Shown piece by piece: positions 1 to 7,009 of a stretch of 12,562 bases of DNA (its first letter is position 1; the number at the start of each line of letters is the position of its first letter). The translations under genes were made by a program, and so were the position numbers. A model generated the notes under the pieces. The model had not been told where the DNA came from. It saw only the letters and a program-made list of their open reading frames with translations, and made no database searches. The DNA comes from Nitrososphaerales archaeon. GTDB taxonomy: Archaea > Thermoproteota > Nitrososphaeria > Nitrososphaerales > CADDZS01. The stretch spans positions 1 to 12,562 of the forward strand of contig JASHXQ010000126.1 of NCBI GenBank assembly GCA_030043455.1, read 5' to 3'.

Positions 1-310
1 CTGTCATAGAGTGGTCGATCTTTTGCCCTCCATTTTGGTAAGAAGTGGTTCGAACGTAATGAAGGCTTTTCAGGGAGCGGAACTTGATTCTCTGGTCAAA
101 CGCCTAAAAAAATCCTTCTCGCGCGTCGAGGTTTCGAAGCCCAACGCCAGTCGGAGCGAGAGCAGTGAGGTGTACCTCGTCTCGATGAATTTCAGCGGGC
201 AAGTCGAGCCAAGGTCTCTCGAAGTTCTCGAAGAGGAGCTTCCGTCCGAATCGCCTTCCGGTTCAGACGAGTTCGACCTGCCAAGTGACCGGATGACTCT
301 AGCTCCCTGA
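1..310 (+). CDS. rlmE: FtsJ/RlmE-type 23S rRNA 2'-O-methyltransferase, C-terminal part (5' end outside window)
   Basis: This is the 3' part of a gene entering from the left edge. The frame (codons starting at position 2) is open to the edge and ends with TGA at 308-310. The visible protein matches the last third of the FtsJ/RrmJ fold: a hydrophobic strand carrying VMKAFQG, then a KPNASR segment, then SEVYLV. In the family these hold the third (Lys) and fourth (Glu) members of the K-D-K-E catalytic tetrad for ribose methylation of 23S rRNA in the A-loop, and both are present. Family members normally end just after the EVYLV strand. Here about 38 extra residues follow, rich in Glu, Ser and Pro, and this tail is encoded antisense to the end of trm1. 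The SAM-binding half lies outside the window. A GTG at 11 is an internal codon, not the start. The family call is firm; the exact rRNA target is inferred. Confidence 0.88.
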   Translation, partial: CHRVVDLLPSILVRSGSNVMKAFQGAELDSLVKRLKKSFSRVEVSKPNASRSESSEVYLVSMNFSGQVEPRSLEVLEEELPSESPSGSDEFDLPSDRMTLAP

Positions 311-1382
311 TTACATCGGTGATCTTGGGGGTTCTAATTTCCATAGTGTCCGAAATCTCCGAAAGATCGTAGTAAAGTGGGAGATCCAACTCTTCTTCGA
401 AGAGTGAAAGATCACTTATTGCCGCACATTTCGCCACAAAATCCTTCGATTGGATCCTCCCTGCCCAGAGGGGACCGCCCACTTTCATAGTTCCAGAGCA
501 ATCCGGACATAGCAGCTGTACCGTCAGGTCGGAACCAAATTCTTCTCGCACGAGGATTTTCCTGTAACCACACCTGAAACAGTGGAGTACATATCCCATC
601 TCCGCTTCGTTTTGCCTGGAGAAATTGTTGCCAATTTCTACTAAGCAATATGCTCTAAAATAATGCATGTCATGATGACAGAATAGCGGTCTAACAGAAG
701 CTTCGAACCTCATTGCAGTAAGGGCTAGCAGTCCAAAAATGAGACGCAATCCGATCTCATGCGCATAATCTGTCCGTAGAGGCAGACCAAGATATTTTCT
801 CTGTGCTACTTTTGGGTACACCCCACAAAGTACTGCGGTATCAGTGGCTGAGATGGAAAGTAAGCCAGCATGCTTTGTTGCCCTTATGCAGCAATCGACA
901 TAAGGGCTTGGTGTACCGAAGGGATCTAAATCTACTACGTCAAATCTTTCGCCATTGTTTTTTTCTCGCGTTTGAAGGAAACTGCAGACTTCTTCTTGAT
1001 CAAAGTAACATTTCCCGATCACCCCATTTTCTTTGGCAGACTCTTCGGCAAGCTCGATCGATGTGGGACTGACGTCGTTCAGGAATATTCGATCGAAATA
1101 GTCGGACAGTTCATTGGCTACGCGAATGCCTCTTCCTCCAGTTCCGCTGAGAGAATCCGCAAAGCTCAGTTTGTACGCCAAGCTGTCATTCCTCTGCAAA
1201 GTCTCTGCATAGGCCCGATAACACACCAGTGAAACGTCCCGGACAAATCTTCCCTTCGGATTGAAAAACGAAGGATACTTGACCGGTTCCACCCCTTCCG
1301 GCACAATCAAAGTTGTCTTGCCCTCCAGCAATTTACGGGTGTTCGGGGAGCTCAAGGCGTCCACTGTCCCAAGTTTCTCCAA
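192..1382 (-). CDS. trm1: tRNA (guanine26-N2)-dimethyltransferase Trm1
   Basis: Trm1 uses S-adenosylmethionine to dimethylate N2 of G26 at the D-arm/anticodon-arm junction of tRNA. The 396-residue length is normal for the archaeal enzyme. Visible signatures are FFNPKGRFVRD (about 39-49), the SAM-binding loop DSLSGTGGRGIR (76-87), the catalytic DLDPFGTPSPYVD (151-163), ATDTAVLCGVYPK (179-191), and a zinc site made by C268/C271 and C292/C295. The C-terminal ARTHFN-like segment (GRTRLN, 369-374) is also present. The listed start is a TTG at 1382. An in-frame GTG at 1364 (residue 7) lies about 31 bases after a TCTAAA box on the same strand and is a good alternative, since homology begins only near KLLEGKTTLIVPEG. 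The gene diverges from the THEP1 gene across 79 bases and converges on rlmE, overlapping its tail by 119 bases. Confidence 0.95.
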   Translation of the reverse strand: MEKLGTVDALSSPNTRKLLEGKTTLIVPEGVEPVKYPSFFNPKGRFVRDVSLVCYRAYAETLQRNDSLAYKLSFADSLSGTGGRGIRVANELSDYFDRIFLNDVSPTSIELAEESAKENGVIGKCYFDQEEVCSFLQTREKNNGERFDVVDLDPFGTPSPYVDCCIRATKHAGLLSISATDTAVLCGVYPKVAQRKYLGLPLRTDYAHEIGLRLIFGLLALTAMRFEASVRPLFCHHDMHYFRAYCLVEIGNNFSRQNEAEMGYVLHCFRCGYRKILVREEFGSDLTVQLLCPDCSGTMKVGGPLWAGRIQSKDFVAKCAAISDLSLFEEELDLPLYYDLSEISDTMEIRTPKITDVIRELESSGHLAGRTRLNRKAIRTEAPLRELRETLARLAR

Positions 1383-1461
1383 AGGAAATTTGAGTTTAGA
1401 GATAACTCTACCGGAATGTTTCTATTCGCAGCATTCGAAAAGGCTACTCTGACGGCGCCGA

Positions 1462-2037
1462 ATGGCAGTAAGGATCTGGCTTCTTACGGGGGAACCAGCG
1501 GTGGGTAAGTCTACGGCTCTTTCCAGAATCTTGCTCCACGTGAGAACGGCCGGTTTCACGCCTGGGGGCGTAATTACGCGAGAGGTGAGAAGCCATGGGG
1601 AAAGAGAAGGCTTCAGGCTAATCGACATTGCATCTGAAACTTCCGAAATCCTGGCTGACGTGAAGGGCATTACAGGTCCCAGAATTGGCAAGTACAGGGT
1701 GAATTTGAAGGCACTGTCGACCCTCGGCGTGGAAGCTTTGATGCATGCCAGTCAAAACTCTGACTTGGTTGTTGTGGATGAAGTAGGCCCCATGGAGCTC
1801 CTTAGTCCGGAATTTCGACGAGTCATCCGTTCTGTCATTCTTGAAAATACCAAAAAGCCCGTAGTATGTGTCGTTCATCAGCGATTTCAGGATCCGCTGA
1901 TACAAGAGCTACGGGCCGCTAACAATGCCGTAGAAACCGAAATCACTTTTGAGAATCGAAACGAGTTGCCCGAGGATCTGTCGAAAGATATAATTCGAGT
2001 TTTGAAGACCGGAGCTGAAAGCGGCGTCAAGAACTAG
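1462..2037 (+). CDS. THEP1-family nucleoside-triphosphatase
   Basis: This is a 191-residue P-loop NTPase of the NTPase_1/THEP1 family (Aquifex THEP1, human NTPCR), which hydrolyses ATP, GTP and other nucleotides. The cellular role is not settled. Walker A is GEPAVGKST (10-18), followed by TPGGVITREVR (33-43), a family signature. Walker B is LVVVDEVGPMEL (102-113), with the acidic pair D106-E107. The length is close to the usual 170-190 residues. Translation starts at ATG 1462; no clear Shine-Dalgarno motif precedes it. The stop TAG (2035-2037) shares one base with the GTG start of RNase HII, so the two are probably one transcript with coupled translation. The last ten or so residues (GAESGVKN) look like a non-conserved tail. 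Confidence 0.9.
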   Translation: MAVRIWLLTGEPAVGKSTALSRILLHVRTAGFTPGGVITREVRSHGEREGFRLIDIASETSEILADVKGITGPRIGKYRVNLKALSTLGVEALMHASQNSDLVVVDEVGPMELLSPEFRRVIRSVILENTKKPVVCVVHQRFQDPLIQELRAANNAVETEITFENRNELPEDLSKDIIRVLKTGAESGVKN

Positions 2038-2768
2038 TGATCCTGGCTGGAGTAGACGAGGCGGGAAGAGGTTCGGTGCTTGGGCCACTGGTTGTAGCGG
2101 GTGTCGCTGTCGACGAATCAAAGATTCCAGAACTCGTCGAGTTAGGCGTAAAAGATTCGAAACTGCTTTCGCCACAGAAACGAAGATCCTTGTATGGGAA
2201 AATCAAAAAACTAGCGTCACAGGTCGCCTGCCAGAAAATCTTCCCAAAGCAGATTGATGAGGTAGTCTTTCGGGGAGAGAGATTATTTCGCCTGAATTAT
2301 TTAGAAGCGAAGATCATGTCTTCGGTTCTAGATCAGATCAATTTCGATCGCGCTTTCATAGACTGCTGTGATACTAATCAACTAAGGTTCGGTCAGCTAG
2401 TGTCGGATCTCATTGCGGATCGACGAGGCTGGTCGTTCACTGTCGGGGAGAGAAATCCCCTGGTGGACCAGATCGTGAGTGAACATCATGCTGACCGGAA
2501 CTATCCTGTCGTGGCTGCCGCTTCGATCATCGCGAAGGTCACCCGCGATGCATCTCTCCGGAGCCTTCGGAAAATTCACGGAGACCTTGGCAGCGGGTAT
2601 CCTTCGGACCACTTCACTGTCTCTTATCTCAAACAGCAATATGAAAAGAGAAACTCGTTTCCCCACTTTACCCGGCTATCTTGGATCACTGTCCAGAGGA
2701 TTCAGGGGAAAGTGGTAGAGGAGGAGGACGAGGACCTGATGGCGAAATTGATTGAGTCAGACGAGTAA
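2037..2768 (+). CDS. rnhB: Ribonuclease HII
   Basis: RNase HII cleaves the RNA strand of RNA/DNA hybrids, including single ribonucleotides left in DNA. The 243-residue protein begins at GTG 2037 (the G is the last base of the previous TAG stop), and the N-terminus MILAGVDEAGRG starts exactly where the family does. The four metal-binding acids are visible: D7 and E8 in VDEAGRG, D109 in AFIDCCD, and D153 in HHADRNYPVVAAASIIAKVTRD (read as two adjoining parts). Also present are VKDSKLLSPQKR (38-49) and the GSGYPSD substrate loop (185-191). The C-terminus ends in a very acidic stretch (EEEDEDLMAKLIESDE) in place of a recognisable PCNA-interacting QxxLxxFF box, which some archaeal homologues carry. 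The gene converges on flpA with only 9 bases between the stops. Confidence 0.96.
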   Translation: MILAGVDEAGRGSVLGPLVVAGVAVDESKIPELVELGVKDSKLLSPQKRRSLYGKIKKLASQVACQKIFPKQIDEVVFRGERLFRLNYLEAKIMSSVLDQINFDRAFIDCCDTNQLRFGQLVSDLIADRRGWSFTVGERNPLVDQIVSEHHADRNYPVVAAASIIAKVTRDASLRSLRKIHGDLGSGYPSDHFTVSYLKQQYEKRNSFPHFTRLSWITVQRIQGKVVEEEDEDLMAKLIESDE

Positions 2769-2790
2769 ATTTGAGTGTCAGCTCAATTTT
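2767..2790. terminator. Inverted repeat between convergent rnhB and flpA, probable two-way terminator
   Basis: AAATTTGAG (2767-2775) and CTCAATTTT (2782-2790) can pair over eight of nine positions around a six-base loop. On each strand the 3' arm ends in a run of T (TTTT on +, TTT on -), so either transcript would end in a short hairpin followed by U residues. The arms overlap the rnhB stop and the last codons of flpA. Archaeal termination relies mainly on U-tracts, so the hairpin may matter less than the T runs. Confidence 0.45.
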
Positions 2791-3494
2791 CTAGCCACAA
2801 GCATCGCATGGTTTCTGTCAAAGGGCTCCAGGTCGATTCTTTCTAGGAGATTAAACCGCGCGGCTTGAACGATATTGATTTGATCCGAGATGACTTCATT
2901 TTTAGGTTTGAGCGCGTCAATGCTGCTCGCTTTTACGACCAGGAAAAGATAGCCCTCTCTAGCGAGGTACTCCTCACAGTTTTTGATCGCTATCTCAGTC
3001 TGGTCGGGCTGGGCGATGTCGCAGTACACGGAGCCAATGTCCCCATAGACGGAACCATATCTTTCAGGGTGGTTCGCGTCCTCGACCAGCGGGATCACGT
3101 TTCTTCTAAATTTTATCACGTTCTCCATGAGCTCTCTCGCAACCCTGGGAGCAACCTCTACTGCAAAGATTTTTCCCGAAGATCCGAGAACATCTGAAAC
3201 ATGAGACACAGTCGTTCCGGTCGACGCTCCCAAATAGAGACATCTAGATCCAGGGACAAACGGGAAATTTTTCAACCTGTTCAGGATCGAGGCCGCTAGT
3301 TTGCTTCGGAACGGATCCCAAGAGCGGAGTTCGACCTTCAATCCTTCAATGGTCTGAGGAATTAAGCTCTCACCATAGATGGACTTCCCAGGAGTCAGGT
3401 TCACGGTGGCGAGAATTTTCTTGTTGGGGTTCCGCGGCTCAGGTGTTAGAAAAACACCGTCGAACAGTCGCACCGGTTTTTTATCTTCGGTCAT
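2778..3494 (-). CDS. flpA: Fibrillarin-like rRNA/tRNA 2'-O-methyltransferase
   Basis: Fibrillarin is the catalytic subunit of archaeal C/D-box RNPs and methylates ribose 2'-OH groups on rRNA and tRNA at sites chosen by guide RNAs. From ATG 3494 the protein is 238 residues, close to the usual 225-230. Visible are the N-terminal fibrillarin strand with GVFLTPEPRNPNKK (13-26), RSWDPFRSKLAA (57-68) with the catalytic Lys, the SAM loop YLGASTGTTVSHVSD (87-101), FAVEVAPR (110-117), the acidic residue in YCDIAQPDQ (157-165), VVKASSID (186-193), and FDRNHAML (225-232). The reading frame stays open to 3635, but the extra residues lie inside nop5 and have no fibrillarin character, so the ATG at 3494 is preferred. 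It overlaps the 3' end of nop5 by 14 bases, the common archaeal nop5-flpA operon order. Confidence 0.95.
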   Translation of the reverse strand: MTEDKKPVRLFDGVFLTPEPRNPNKKILATVNLTPGKSIYGESLIPQTIEGLKVELRSWDPFRSKLAASILNRLKNFPFVPGSRCLYLGASTGTTVSHVSDVLGSSGKIFAVEVAPRVARELMENVIKFRRNVIPLVEDANHPERYGSVYGDIGSVYCDIAQPDQTEIAIKNCEEYLAREGYLFLVVKASSIDALKPKNEVISDQINIVQAARFNLLERIDLEPFDRNHAMLVARKLS

Positions 3495-4830
3495 GCTTTT
3501 TGGGCTTGTTGAATCGTTTGGGGCCCTCGTTTCTCCGTGGAGGTCTTGAACCATGTCGATCGTCTCGGTCCTCCGGACTTCCTGGAGGTCGCTGCTCTCC
3601 CCGTCCCTCGTAAGGGCGTTCTCTTCGCGAGCCAAATTCCTTTCTGTGATCCGCTTCCTTGGGCGCTTCTTTGTACTTCTCGCGAATCTCGTCCAGACGT
3701 GATTGCAGAGAATTCATAATCGTCTCATCTTTTGAGCCTCTGAAAGAATCAACCCTTGCAGCGATCGCCAGCTTACCTGCCACTGAGCGCGCCACCTTGC
3801 CACGTTGCCATTTTGGCGCACTATGTACGGCAGCATGCTGGAAAAGGATACCATGTTTTGGAGGCCGAGCTCCACTTTTTAGGGCACGATAGAGCGCTTT
3901 TTCCGCCCCCAGAATTTGGATGGTGCTTGCGGGCAGTATTGATAACCGTCTTAGCCCACCTGCTCTCGCGATAAGCCGAGCCCCAATGGTCGCCCCGGCC
4001 ACTTCCGTGAGATTCGGAGCCACTTCCCTCATCGTTTTTTCGACGTGCGAGGCGAGCTTGTCTCTTAACGAAAAGAGTCTTTGTGTCTCCTCCGCCAATT
4101 GAATAATTCTCGCGAGATCTTCTTCCCGGAGGTTAGCACCCCTTGAGTTCCTTGCGGCACTCTCGATAGCTTTGCTTTTTGCCTTGGAGTATCCCATCTC
4201 CTCCAGCAGGCCAGCTTCGTAATTTTCCCGGGCCTTGAAATTTAGAATCAGCTTTGCTAGAGAAATATTGTCATCCACCATGGAAGTCAGCTCGGGAAAG
4301 TGCAATCCGTACCACTCCCTCAATCTGGAACTCAGAATATTCGCCGTTTTGTCTACTTCGTCCAGTGCTTGCACACCCTCCATCGCCTGCAGGTCAGGAT
4401 TCGAGGATAGCTCCTTGATCCGCAGAGAAGAAAGTTCGACCGACACATCTCTAATCCCCTCTTCTGCGTGTTCTGGTGAATCCGAAAGACCAGATTGTAC
4501 CAAAAGCGATATCTGAGATTTTCGAATCTCTCTTTGGTCCGATTCACTTACAGGTTGAAGGTCAACGGAAGCAAGCTCTTTCAAACCAGGTAAAACAACT
4601 GCATCCGCTACTAGAACATCGCCGTCTTTCAGATTGGGCTTCAACCATTCTATTTCGGCAGTGCTTAGAGTCCCCGAACTAGCATCCAGATATTTTTTGG
4701 CACGCTGCTCCCCGGAGTATGGAAGGCCACTGGTTGCCTGTTTTTTTTCATCAAGCAGGATTAACCCCAGTTCAGTCACGATCAGAAATTTCTTCAACCA
4801 GAATTTTTCTCTGAAAATCGATTCCTCCAA
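3481..4830 (-). CDS. nop5: Nop5/Nop56-like C/D-box RNP scaffold protein
   Basis: Nop5 bridges L7Ae/guide RNA and fibrillarin in the archaeal C/D RNP. The 449-residue protein has an N-terminal fibrillarin-binding domain (about 12-130), a coiled-coil/NOSIC region starting near DKTANILSSRLREWYGLHFPEL (160-181, read as overlapping parts), and the RNA-binding Nop domain with GGLRRLSILPASTIQILGAE (291-310), KALYRAL and RPPKHG (322-327), ending near DSF (361-363). A long basic, low-complexity tail (about 390-449, rich in R, K, E, P and G) follows, as in many Nop5 and Nop56 proteins. The listed start is a TTG at 4830. The bases right there read TTGGAGGAATCG, a strong Shine-Dalgarno match, so the true start may lie just downstream (a rare ATT at 4818, or TTG at 4797). 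It is first in the operon with flpA and diverges from pyrD. Confidence 0.94.
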   Translation of the reverse strand: MEESIFREKFWLKKFLIVTELGLILLDEKKQATSGLPYSGEQRAKKYLDASSGTLSTAEIEWLKPNLKDGDVLVADAVVLPGLKELASVDLQPVSESDQREIRKSQISLLVQSGLSDSPEHAEEGIRDVSVELSSLRIKELSSNPDLQAMEGVQALDEVDKTANILSSRLREWYGLHFPELTSMVDDNISLAKLILNFKARENYEAGLLEEMGYSKAKSKAIESAARNSRGANLREEDLARIIQLAEETQRLFSLRDKLASHVEKTMREVAPNLTEVAGATIGARLIARAGGLRRLSILPASTIQILGAEKALYRALKSGARPPKHGILFQHAAVHSAPKWQRGKVARSVAGKLAIAARVDSFRGSKDETIMNSLQSRLDEIREKYKEAPKEADHRKEFGSRRERPYEGRGEQRPPGSPEDRDDRHGSRPPRRNEGPKRFNKPKKHDRR

Positions 4831-4880
4831 TCGTCAGTCTTAAAGGGTTTGGTGAAATTGCCGGTAAACCAGGTTTCAGC
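4831..4880. promoter_or_regulatory. Divergent promoter region nop5 / pyrD
   Basis: Only 50 bases separate the divergent nop5 and pyrD starts. On the + strand CTTAAA at 4839-4844 is a TATA-like box 37 bases before the pyrD GTG, implying a leader of roughly a dozen bases. The opposite strand reads CTTTAAG over nearly the same bases, so one near-palindromic box could serve both directions, but it lies too close to the listed nop5 TTG, another hint that nop5 may start further in. This is pattern matching only. Confidence 0.35.
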
Positions 4881-5849
4881 GTGGAGAATTCGAGAACCGG
4901 CAGGAGTCGCACGCCGGCGAGGAAAACCGCAAAAATCCTTCCGGTCGAACTCTGTGGTTTTCAATTAAAGTCTCCGACGATGCTTGCCTCCGGCGTTCTT
5001 GGGATCTCATTCGATCTTTTTCCCAGAATTTTATCCAGCGGCTGCGGAGCGATTGTCACAAAGTCCATTGGACCAGAGCCGCGAGCGGGCTACAAGAATC
5101 CGACGATGACTGGCGTTGAAGGAGGCTACCTTAATGCCATCGGTCTAGCAAATCCCGGTGTCGAGATCTTTGCTCAGGAGCTGAAAGAATCCAATGAATC
5201 TTTCAATGGTGCTCATCTACCCCTTATAGCAAGCATATTTGCTGGAGGCCCTCAGAGCTTTGCGGACATTGTAAGGAGATTGGATCCGCTTCGATTCCTT
5301 GCATACGAGTTGAATCTGTCTTGTCCTCACGTGAAAGACGTAGGTTCGGAGATCGGAGGGGACTTGGAGCTTTCCTCCCAAGTCATTGAAGCAGTAAAGC
5401 GCGAAACGCGCAAGCCCGTTATGGTGAAAATGCCAGCAAGCATCATGAATGTACCTGCTTGGGGGAAGAGAATTGAAGAAGCCGGGGCGGACGCCATTGT
5501 AGCGATCAACACTGTTAGGGCAATGGCAATAGACATAGCCTCTCGAAAACCAATTCTTTCAAACAAAATTGGAGGTCTCTCAGGAAGCGCGATTCGATCA
5601 GTGGGAGTCCGAGCCGTCTACGAGCTTTTTGAAGCGGTGCAATTACCCATTATCGGGGTGGGGGGAGTTTTCGACTGGTCACATGCCGTAGAGTACGTCC
5701 TTGCCGGCGCTGTCTGCGTTCAGATCGGCAGTGCGATGGCCACGGGATTTCTGGATACTTTCGGGAAGGTGAATTCCGGAATCTCTACCTACATGAGGGC
5801 TAACAACTTCGCTAGTGTAAAGGAGATGGTCGGCGCTGCGCACCATTGA
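4881..5849 (+). CDS. pyrD: Dihydroorotate dehydrogenase class 1B, catalytic subunit PyrD
   Basis: PyrD oxidises dihydroorotate to orotate with FMN in pyrimidine synthesis. As a class 1B enzyme it passes electrons to PyrK, the next gene. The 322-residue TIM-barrel protein shows TMLASGVLG (33-41), TKSIGPEPRAGYKNP (60-74), LNAIGLANPG (84-93), ELNLSCPHVK (143-152) with the catalytic base Cys148 (a Cys marks class 1; class 2 has Ser), VMVKMPA (180-186), INTVRAMAID (209-218), GGLSGSAIR (231-239) and the FMN phosphate region PIIGVGGVFDW (256-266). The GTG start at 4881 is the only standard in-frame start before the conserved ILPVELCG strand. It gives a basic, non-conserved 18-residue N-terminal extension. 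The stop TGA is 5847-5849, with pyrK close behind. Confidence 0.95.
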   Translation: MENSRTGRSRTPARKTAKILPVELCGFQLKSPTMLASGVLGISFDLFPRILSSGCGAIVTKSIGPEPRAGYKNPTMTGVEGGYLNAIGLANPGVEIFAQELKESNESFNGAHLPLIASIFAGGPQSFADIVRRLDPLRFLAYELNLSCPHVKDVGSEIGGDLELSSQVIEAVKRETRKPVMVKMPASIMNVPAWGKRIEEAGADAIVAINTVRAMAIDIASRKPILSNKIGGLSGSAIRSVGVRAVYELFEAVQLPIIGVGGVFDWSHAVEYVLAGAVCVQIGSAMATGFLDTFGKVNSGISTYMRANNFASVKEMVGAAHH

Positions 5850-5877
5850 TTTCCCCCGTGTTACAAAGATAGAACGC

Positions 5878-6672
5878 GTGGTTCAAGAATCTTCGAACAT
5901 TCGATCATTCATCTTCGAAGACAAGGAATCTCTTCGGGCTGTTCCAGGACAATTTGCAATGGTGTGGGTGCCGGAGGTAGGAGAGTTCCCGATGAGTGTC
6001 TCTCTTAGTCATGGAAAGAGTTCGAGTATTGTTGTGAAGACGATGGGTGAGGGCTCCAGGGCTCTCTACAACCGCATCGAGGGAGATATTTTGGGTGTCA
6101 GAGGACCATATGGAAATGGCTTCACGATTCCGAAAAACGCAAGGAGAATCTTGCTGGTAGGGGGAGGAACCGGAATAGCCCCTGTCCTAAAATTAGCCGA
6201 AAGGCTCTCCCGGAGATCAAAAAAGACATCGGTGAGGGTCGTCATTGGCGCGAGAACCCAAGGCGAACTCCCTTTTCTGCCTCTCCTGGGAAAATTGCTC
6301 GATCAAAAGAATGTTTACCCCACCACTGACGACGGCTCAATGGGGTTCAAAGGATTCGCACACGAGCAGGTAGCTTCTCTGGTTAAGAGAAATGCAGCGG
6401 ATCAAATTTGTTGCTGTGGCCCGGAAGCCATGATGGTACAAGTTTCTCAGATCGCATCCCGAGCGAAGATCCCCGCTCAATTTAGCTTGGAGAGAATCAT
6501 GAAGTGCGGTATTGGAATCTGTGGGAGCTGTTGCATTCAGGATGTAGTACTATGCCGAGATGGACCGGTCTTGACCGGACACCGACTCGCTGCACTGTCG
6601 CAAGAGTTTGGGAAGTTCGAGAGGGATAAAACTGGGGCCCTCGTTGAAAAGTCTCGAATCAACAAGGCTTAA
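5878..6672 (+). CDS. pyrK: Dihydroorotate dehydrogenase electron-transfer subunit PyrK (start uncertain, probably further upstream)
   Basis: PyrK carries FAD and a [2Fe-2S] cluster and moves electrons from the PyrD FMN to NAD+. Visible are the FAD-binding strand EFPMSVS (36-42), MGEGSRAL (56-63), GPYGNGF (76-82), the nucleotide-binding LLVGGGTGIAPVLKLAERL (92-110), CCCGPEAMM (178-186), and the cluster motif C210-x4-C215-x2-C218-x7-C226 in the C-terminal domain. Numbering is from GTG 5878, the only ATG/GTG/TTG available. In the same frame, however, the bases before it translate as TIDFPRVTKIER, which resembles the first beta-strand of PyrK proteins. The real start may therefore be a CTG at 5836 (GGAG ten bases upstream) or an ATT at 5845 that overlaps the pyrD TGA. 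Either would make translation coupled to pyrD. The function call is firm; the start is not. Confidence 0.93.
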   Translation: MVQESSNIRSFIFEDKESLRAVPGQFAMVWVPEVGEFPMSVSLSHGKSSSIVVKTMGEGSRALYNRIEGDILGVRGPYGNGFTIPKNARRILLVGGGTGIAPVLKLAERLSRRSKKTSVRVVIGARTQGELPFLPLLGKLLDQKNVYPTTDDGSMGFKGFAHEQVASLVKRNAADQICCCGPEAMMVQVSQIASRAKIPAQFSLERIMKCGIGICGSCCIQDVVLCRDGPVLTGHRLAALSQEFGKFERDKTGALVEKSRINKA

Positions 6673-6712
6673 AGCCCAAAAATCCCTGATCTTGGATATC
6701 GAGTGATTATTA

Positions 6713-6880
6713 GTGCCAACTCACGGTTCGTTGACGAAAGCTGGAAAGGTTAGAGGACAAACTCCTAAAATTCAGGGGCGAGCCAGAGTGGGTGTAATTC
6801 CGAAGCAGCGGAATCGCCGGACTTTTATCAAGAGATACCAAGAAAAAAGAAAGCCCGGTCAAAACTGGATAAACGTTTAG
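6713..6880 (+). CDS. rps30e: Small ribosomal subunit protein S30e
   Basis: This is a 55-residue, strongly basic protein starting GTG 6713 as MPTHGSLTKAGKVRGQTPK, the hallmark N-terminus of archaeal and eukaryotic S30e (G-S-L-x-K-A-G-K-V-[KR]-x-Q-T-P). The middle RNRRTFIKRY (about 33-42) matches the RxxY/F basic core, and the protein ends NWINV. The frame has a TGA at 6704-6706, so GTG 6713 is the only possible start. A GAGTGA just upstream (6701-6706) is a weak Shine-Dalgarno candidate, and CTTAAA at 6668-6673, inside the pyrK end, is a possible TATA-like box 40 bases before the start. It follows pyrK by 40 bases. S30e is limited to TACK archaea and eukaryotes as far as I recall, so this gene is the best lineage marker in the window. 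Confidence 0.93.
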   Translation: MPTHGSLTKAGKVRGQTPKIQGRARVGVIPKQRNRRTFIKRYQEKRKPGQNWINV

Positions 6881-6892
6881 ACAGTAAATCCC

Positions 6893-6908
6893 GATTTGTG
6901 GATTTTTA
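6893..6908 (+). terminator. T-rich stretch after rps30e, possible terminator
   Basis: Thirteen bases past the rps30e stop the + strand has ATTTGTGGATTTTTAG, with T3 and T5 runs. Short U-tracts alone can end transcription in archaea. There is no convincing hairpin before it. No other candidate lies close behind this gene. Confidence 0.3.
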
Positions 6909-7009
6909 GCCGGCTGAACCATCCTAGGGACGGCTCGCTGTTTCCTTGCGTTAGCCTGATCCTGTCGCTATTTTGGTTGAACAACAAGGATGGGATCCGC
7001 AAAGTCAAT

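Noticed and set aside
412..648. - strand 78-codon frame inside trm1
   Set aside because: It is an alternative frame within the strongly conserved Trm1 zinc-domain coding region.
3495..3635. 47-residue N-terminal extension of fibrillarin
   Set aside because: The frame is open, but it lies inside nop5 on the same strand and shows no fibrillarin features. ATG 3494 gives the normal family length.
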